From Rhodocyclales bacterium (GTDB lineage: Bacteria > Pseudomonadota > Gammaproteobacteria > Burkholderiales > Rhodocyclaceae), in assembly GCA_016235805.1 (NCBI GenBank), contig JACRIY010000117.1, positions 1-41,995 of the forward strand: 41,995 nucleotides of DNA, given 5' to 3'. How positions within the stretch are numbered: position 1 is the first letter of the stretch; each line of letters starts with the position of its first letter. Shown here in pieces: positions 37,605 to 41,995 of the stretch. Below the pieces are notes generated by a model. It did no database searches. It saw nothing but the letters and a program-made list of their open reading frames with translations, and was not told the DNA's origin. The translations under genes and the position numbers were made by a program.

Positions 37605-37955
37605 ATGAACGCACCCACCGAAATGCCGGCGCCGCTGAATTTCACCGATAGCGCCGCGAGCAAGGTCAAGGAACTCATCGCCGAAGAAGGCAACCCGGAA
37701 CTCAAGTTGCGCGTGTTCGTGACCGGCGGCGGATGCTCTGGCTTCCAGTACGGCTTCACCTTCGACGAAGTAACCAACGAAGACGATACCGTGATGGAAA
37801 AGAACGGCGTCTCCCTGCTGATCGACCCCATGAGCTACCAGTATCTGGTAGGCGCTGAAATCGACTACTCGGAAGGCCTGGAAGGCTCCCAGTTCGTGAT
37901 CAAGAATCCCAACGCGACCAGCACTTGTGGTTGCGGTTCGTCCTTCTCGGCCTGA
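37605..37955 (+). CDS. erpA: Iron-sulfur cluster insertion protein ErpA
   Basis: A 116-residue A-type carrier delivering Fe-S clusters to apoproteins. The three ligand Cys residues are Cys44 ([10 protein letters not shown]), Cys108 and Cys110 (STCGCGSSF). CAGGAGA precedes the ATG. It has its own promoter and a strong bidirectional terminator after it. Confidence 0.96.
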   Translation: MNAPTEMPAPLNFTDSAASKVKELIAEEGNPELKLRVFVTGGGCSGFQYGFTFDEVTNEDDTVMEKNGVSLLIDPMSYQYLVGAEIDYSEGLEGSQFVIKNPNATSTCGCGSSFSA

Positions 37956-37971
37956 TTCCGGGTTTCAAAGA

Positions 37972-38016
37972 AACGCAAAGCCGCGAAGCCCTGGGCTCCG
38001 CGGCTTTCTTGCGTTT
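37972..38016. terminator. Bidirectional terminator between erpA and anmK
   Basis: A long hairpin with AAAGCCGCG and CGCGGCTTT as main arms and AGCCC/GGGCT inside. It is flanked by matching A- and T-rich ends, so it can stop transcription from both convergent genes. Confidence 0.85.
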
Positions 38017-38050
38017 ATTTTGCGGATGTCGGGCATGTTCCCGACCGGTC

Positions 38051-39154
38051 TTAGCGTGGATAGATGGCGCCGAGTATTCGCGGACCGCGCGCACCGGTAA
38101 CTCTTGCGAGATTGCCCGGTTCGTTGTTCAGCGTGCGCCAGGCAAGCCAGGCGAAAGCTATCGCTTCGACCCAGTCGGCGCCTTGTCCCAGAAAGTCGGT
38201 GCTGGCGACACGGCAGCTGTTCGCGGCGTGATGCTGCAAGCGCGCCATCAGGCCTAGATTGCGCGCGCCACCGCCACATACATACACTTCATCGGGACTA
38301 CCGCACCAGCGCGCGATTGCCGCGGATGCCGATCGGGCGGTCAGCTCAAGCAAAGTCGCCTGGACATCTTCAGGCTTTTCGCTGCCCGAAAGCCAGCGTT
38401 CGAGCCATGAAAGGTTGAATTCCTCGCGGCCACAGCTTTTGGGTGGGTTCGCGGCAAAAAAACTGTTTGCGAGCAGGTTATCCAGCAGGTCGGGCAAAAT
38501 TTGGCCCGTCGCCGCCCATTGGCCGCTCTCGTCGTAAGGCAGCTCCTTGTGGCGTTCGATCCAGGCATCCATCAGCAGATTCCCGGGGCCGCAATCAAAG
38601 CCGCCTGCTGCCTCCCCGGGCTTGAGATTTGTCAGGTTGGCGATGCCACCGATGTTCAGGATCACCCGATGGCGTTGGGCATCTCCAAACACCGCCGCAT
38701 GAAATGCAGGTACCAGCGGCGCGCCTTGGCCGCCAGCGGCGATGTCGCGGCTGCGGAAATCCGCCACCACGGCGATTCCGGTCAGTTCAGCCAGCAGCGC
38801 GGGGTTGTTCAGCTGAACGCTGTAGCCAACTGCCGGTTGGTGGCGGATGGTCTGGCCGTGGCAGCCGATCGCCGCGACCTGCGAGGCATCGACGCCAGCC
38901 TTGCCCAGCAGATGCCCGACCGCTTCGGTGTAGGAACGGGCCAGTGCGTTGGCCAGAACTGCCGCAAGGTGGATTTCGTTGTGCTGGGTGCCTTGCAGCA
39001 GCAAGGCCTGGCGGCGAACTTCCGGCGCATAGGGCTGCCAGAAGGTCGCCAGCGTTTGTGGCAGCGTTTGCGAAAAGTCCACCAGCGCCGCATCGATGCC
39101 GTCCAGACTTGTCCCTGACATCAGCCCGATGACCAGCGGCGGCCTCGATGCCAT
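38051..39154 (-). CDS. anmK: Anhydro-N-acetylmuramic acid kinase
   Basis: A 367-residue kinase converting 1,6-anhydroMurNAc to MurNAc-6-phosphate in cell-wall recycling. LIGLMSGTSLDGIDAAL, GCHGQTIRH, NIGGIANLT and DCGPGNLLMD are typical. It abuts the M23 peptidase gene upstream, linking wall cleavage and recycling. A 24-bp dispersed motif near its 3' end encodes RVASTDF. Confidence 0.96.
   Translation of the reverse strand: MASRPPLVIGLMSGTSLDGIDAALVDFSQTLPQTLATFWQPYAPEVRRQALLLQGTQHNEIHLAAVLANALARSYTEAVGHLLGKAGVDASQVAAIGCHGQTIRHQPAVGYSVQLNNPALLAELTGIAVVADFRSRDIAAGGQGAPLVPAFHAAVFGDAQRHRVILNIGGIANLTNLKPGEAAGGFDCGPGNLLMDAWIERHKELPYDESGQWAATGQILPDLLDNLLANSFFAANPPKSCGREEFNLSWLERWLSGSEKPEDVQATLLELTARSASAAIARWCGSPDEVYVCGGGARNLGLMARLQHHAANSCRVASTDFLGQGADWVEAIAFAWLAWRTLNNEPGNLARVTGARGPRILGAIYPR
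38192..38214 (+). repeat. 24-bp dispersed motif in anmK
   Basis: AAAGTCGGTGCTG, then GCGAC, then ACGGC; anmK reads it as RVASTDF. Confidence 0.6.
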
Positions 39155-39155
39155 G

Positions 39156-40496
39156 TCAGTCTGATTGGGCGAGGTTGAATCCGCGAATCAGGTCTAGGCG
39201 AGCAAGGTGGGTACCGGTTTGCGCCTGAAATTGCGCCAGTTGCTGCGGCATCAGTGGCGGCGCGCTGGGCAGGGCGATCGCGAGCGGATTCTGATGCACG
39301 TCGCCGACGCGGAATTCGTAGTGCAGGTGCGGCCCGCTGGCGAGGCCGGTGGCGCCGACGAAGGCGATCACGTCGCCCTGGCTGACGCGACTGCCCTTGC
39401 GCAGGCCCGACGCAAAACCCGAAAGATGCCCGTAGAGGGTCGTGAAGCGCCCCTGGTGACGCAGGATGACGACCTTGCCATAGCCACCCTGCACGCCGAC
39501 GAATTCGACGACGCCATTGCCGGTCGCCTTGACCCGGGTGCCGACGGGGGCACCGTAATCGACGCCGCGATGGGCGCGCCATTTCTGCAGCACGGGATGG
39601 AAGCGTGCCGATGTGAATCCCGATGTAATGCGCGAGAACTCCAGGGGCGAGCGAAGAAATGCCTTGCGAATGTTCTTGCCCTCGGCGGTGTAATAGCCAC
39701 CAGTGCTCTCGCCGCCAGCATCATCGGCGAACCAGGCGGCGCGATAGGTCTTTCCGTTGTTGACGAATTCCGCGGCAAGGATGCGTCCGCTGCGCACCGC
39801 GCGTCCGAGGTGGTTCACCGACTCGTAGATGACCGCGAATCGATCCCCTTTGCGCAGATCGCGATGGAAGTCGATGTCGCCACCAAAAATATCCGCCAGT
39901 TGCGTTGCCACCGAATCGGGAATCCCGGCGGCATCGGAGGCACCGAACAAGGAATAGCGGATTTCTGCGGTCTTCATCACCACCTGGGTTTCCAGCGGCA
40001 ACGCCTGCTCCGAAGCGAAGAAGCGGTCGCCCTGGCGCTCGACGACGAGCGCCTGATCCTTGCCGCCGTTGAGCGGGAAAACCAGAGACTGCAACTCACC
40101 CTGAGGGCCGGTTCGGGCGGAGAGGTTCTTGCCTGGACTCAACTGGCGAAACAGGCTCTGGGTGGTGTTGCTTCCCTTGAGGAAGCCGACCGCCGCAGGA
40201 TCATCTACGCCGAGCCGTTGCAGCAATTCCATCACGGTGTCGCCGCGCTGCACTCTGTCTTCGCGCAGAAAGCTTTGTCCAGCCTCGGCGGTCGCCGTCA
40301 GGGCGGGCAGGGCCAATTGCTCGACGATTTCCTGACGCGGAATGTTTTCGATGCCGGAATCGTTCACGGTACCGAAGGCCGCGACCATGCCGAACAGCGA
40401 AACTCCCAGCACTGCGGCACCGGCCCAGAAATGCCCGGTATGGCCGGTTCGGCCGTGGGGGAGTTGCGCTAAAATCTCGCTCTTGTTTTTTCGCAA
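39156..40496 (-). CDS. M23-family peptidoglycan endopeptidase (membrane-anchored)
   Basis: A 446-residue protein with an N-terminal anchor (about 26-42), a LysM/OapA-like region ([19 protein letters not shown]) and a C-terminal M23 domain. Zinc ligands are visible in [11 protein letters not shown] and SGPHLHYEF. It should cut peptide cross-links in the wall. The start is uncertain: TTG at 40496 gives MRKNKSEIL without a clear ribosome binding site. Its stop is 1 bp from the anmK start. Confidence 0.9.
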   Translation of the reverse strand: MRKNKSEILAQLPHGRTGHTGHFWAGAAVLGVSLFGMVAAFGTVNDSGIENIPRQEIVEQLALPALTATAEAGQSFLREDRVQRGDTVMELLQRLGVDDPAAVGFLKGSNTTQSLFRQLSPGKNLSARTGPQGELQSLVFPLNGGKDQALVVERQGDRFFASEQALPLETQVVMKTAEIRYSLFGASDAAGIPDSVATQLADIFGGDIDFHRDLRKGDRFAVIYESVNHLGRAVRSGRILAAEFVNNGKTYRAAWFADDAGGESTGGYYTAEGKNIRKAFLRSPLEFSRITSGFTSARFHPVLQKWRAHRGVDYGAPVGTRVKATGNGVVEFVGVQGGYGKVVILRHQGRFTTLYGHLSGFASGLRKGSRVSQGDVIAFVGATGLASGPHLHYEFRVGDVHQNPLAIALPSAPPLMPQQLAQFQAQTGTHLARLDLIRGFNLAQSD

Positions 40497-40571
40497 TTGG
40501 ATGGGGCCGGCGACAAAAAGTCGTGGGAGTGTAGCAAATATCCCCCCTCCGTCAAATCGGGTTTATCACTA

Positions 40572-41759
40572 ATGGTCGATATCGAGTCCCAACTGGCACT
40601 CATCAAGCGCGGCGCCGACGAATTGCTGATCGAGTCCGAACTCGTCGAAAAATTGAAATCCGGTCGCCCATTGCGCGTCAAGGCCGGATTCGATCCGACC
40701 GCGCCCGACCTGCACCTCGGGCACACGGTGCTGATCAACAAGTTGCGCCATTTCCAGGATCTCGGCCACCACGTGATGTTCCTGATCGGCGACTTCACCG
40801 GGATGATCGGTGATCCGAGTGGCAAGAATGCGACCCGGCCACCGCTGTCCCGAGAGCAGATCCTCGAGAACGCGAACACCTATCGCGAACAGGTGTTCAA
40901 GATTCTGGATCCGGTGAAGACCGAAGTCTGCTTCAACTCGACCTGGTTCGAGCCACTGGGGGCCGCCGGAATGATCAAGCTCGCGGCACGCCACACGGTG
41001 GCGCGCATGCTGGAGCGCGACGATTTCTCGAAGCGCTATGCCGGCGGCCAACCGATCGCGATCCACGAATTCCTCTACCCCCTCTGCCAGGGCTACGATT
41101 CCGTTGCAATGAAGGCGGACGTCGAACTGGGCGGGACTGACCAGAAGTTCAACCTGCTGGTGGGGCGCGAACTACAGAAGCACTACGGGCAGGCGCCGCA
41201 GTGCGTGTTGATGATGCCCCTGCTGGAGGGACTTGACGGCGTGAACAAGATGTCGAAGTCGCTCGGCAATTACATTGGCATTGCCGAGTCGCCGACCGAG
41301 ATCTTCGGCAAGCTCATGTCGGTCTCGGATGAGCTGATGTGGCGCTACTACGAACTGCTTTCGTTTCGTGGCAACGACGAAATCGCGCGCTTCAAGCGCG
41401 AAGTTGCCGATGGACGCAATCCGCGCGACATCAAGGTGCTGCTGGGGCAGGAAATCGTTGCAAGATTCCATTCAGCCGCTGACGCGGAAGCGGCTCTTGC
41501 CGAGTTCGAGGCACGATTCCAGCGCGGCGTACTGCCTGACGACATGCCCGAGATCAGCGTTGCCGCGGGATCGCTGGCCCAGGTGCTGAAAGCAGCCGGC
41601 CTGACGCCGAGTACCTCCGACGCGTTACGCATGATCGAAGGCGGCGGTGTGCGAATCAACGGCGAAAAAGTCGGCGATCGCAACACGGCGCTGGCTGCGG
41701 GCGATCGCGTAGTGCTGCAAGTTGGCAAGCGAAAATTTGCTCGCGTCACGCTGTTGTAA
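40572..41759 (+). CDS. tyrS: Tyrosyl-tRNA synthetase
   Basis: A 395-residue class I synthetase charging tRNA-Tyr. The HIGH motif is HLGH (in [10 protein letters not shown]), KMSKS is in [11 protein letters not shown], and an S4 RNA-binding domain ends the chain. The start ATG at 40572 matches family starts; an ATG at 40497 would add 25 residues. It is divergent from the M23 gene and precedes an rRNA operon, an order seen in related bacteria. Confidence 0.97.
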   Translation: MVDIESQLALIKRGADELLIESELVEKLKSGRPLRVKAGFDPTAPDLHLGHTVLINKLRHFQDLGHHVMFLIGDFTGMIGDPSGKNATRPPLSREQILENANTYREQVFKILDPVKTEVCFNSTWFEPLGAAGMIKLAARHTVARMLERDDFSKRYAGGQPIAIHEFLYPLCQGYDSVAMKADVELGGTDQKFNLLVGRELQKHYGQAPQCVLMMPLLEGLDGVNKMSKSLGNYIGIAESPTEIFGKLMSVSDELMWRYYELLSFRGNDEIARFKREVADGRNPRDIKVLLGQEIVARFHSAADAEAALAEFEARFQRGVLPDDMPEISVAAGSLAQVLKAAGLTPSTSDALRMIEGGGVRINGEKVGDRNTALAAGDRVVLQVGKRKFARVTLL

Positions 41760-41788
41760 ATATTTCTGAAAATTTTTCGCGGAAGTTG

Positions 41789-41816
41789 TTGACCGAACAT
41801 TCGCGATCCGTATAAT
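41789..41816 (+). promoter_or_regulatory. rRNA operon promoter
   Basis: TTGACC (41789-41794) and TATAAT (41811-41816) with a 16-bp spacer. An AT-rich UP-like stretch (41757-41778) lies upstream. The GCGCCCC discriminator just after the -10 fits ppGpp control. Confidence 0.9.
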
Positions 41817-41854
41817 GCGCCCCTCTTTGCTGCACGACTGATCGCTTGCAGCGC

Positions 41855-41995
41855 GTTCTTTAAAAATCAAACAACCGATAGGTGTAGGTGCTTGCTGCGC
41901 TGGCGGTGGTGGTGGGTAGCCGTTCCGAGATCGAAGGAACGGATGCTGATCCGGGCTGAAAGGTTTGGGTTAAGTTCTGAGGGTGGTTCGCAAGA
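41855..41995 (+). promoter_or_regulatory. rRNA leader with boxA-like antitermination signal
   Basis: GTTCTTTAAAAATC (41855-41868) is the betaproteobacterial boxA-like leader motif. A hairpin CCGTTCC/GGAACGG (41920-41942) follows and may be the boxB-like stem. The 16S gene itself is not reached. Confidence 0.8.

Noticed and set aside
41667-41690. Tenth copy of the 24-bp motif in tyrS
   Set aside because: Matches the lnt copy at 21 of 24 positions, but differs in the core GTCGGCGCTG and lies in an S4-domain stretch ([12 protein letters not shown]) that could be conserved as protein; kept only as a weak candidate.

Overview
The window is GC-rich and densely coded. Its gene orders (glyQ-glyS-gmhB-plsC, miaB-phoH-ybeY-corC-lnt, rplM-rpsI-argC, anmK next to tyrS next to an rRNA operon) are those of a betaproteobacterium. 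The DUF6776/bactofilin/erpA stretch and the repeat families point to the Rhodocyclales. This placement is inference from gene order and protein style, not from a database search.

Layout. (1) 1-6216, minus strand: a four-gene peptide-modification locus of circularly permuted ATP-grasp, alpha-E protein, Anbu proteasome homologue and transglutaminase/DUF2126 (cut by the window edge). (2) 6485-7315, minus: a LigB-type extradiol dioxygenase. (3) 7485-13926, plus: a catabolic island of UbiD-type decarboxylase, a complete TRAP transporter (dctPQM), an octopine-dehydrogenase-family enzyme and a 3-hydroxyacyl-CoA dehydrogenase. (4) 14093-18839, plus: a lipoprotein substrate-binding protein next to a 1195-residue hybrid histidine kinase whose PAS domain carries a Gly/Asn/His repeat insert. 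(5) 18880-25255, minus: gloA, two ygjP-like genes, plsC, gmhB, glyS, glyQ. (6) 25331-32235, mostly minus: tandem rhodanese, lnt, corC, ybeY, phoH, miaB, with one small plus-strand gene. (7) 32315-37955, plus: queC, a YeeE/YedE transporter, rplM-rpsI, argC, a DUF6776 protein, a bactofilin, erpA. (8) 38051-41759: anmK and an M23 peptidase on minus, tyrS on plus, then an rRNA promoter and leader whose 16S gene lies beyond the edge.

The signals that gene calls do not explain are repeats. One is an intergenic element of about 110-200 bp in four copies (two long, two short). Its hairpins keep base pairing by compensatory changes, and three copies end 8-19 bp upstream of a start codon. A second is a motif of about 24 bp found at nine sites plus one weaker one, mostly inside unrelated genes, read in different frames and orientations. 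A third is a 144-bp MITE-like element with 17-bp terminal inverted repeats and a TCA target duplication, one copy of which supplies the stop codon of ygjP. No gap between genes exceeds 300 bp.
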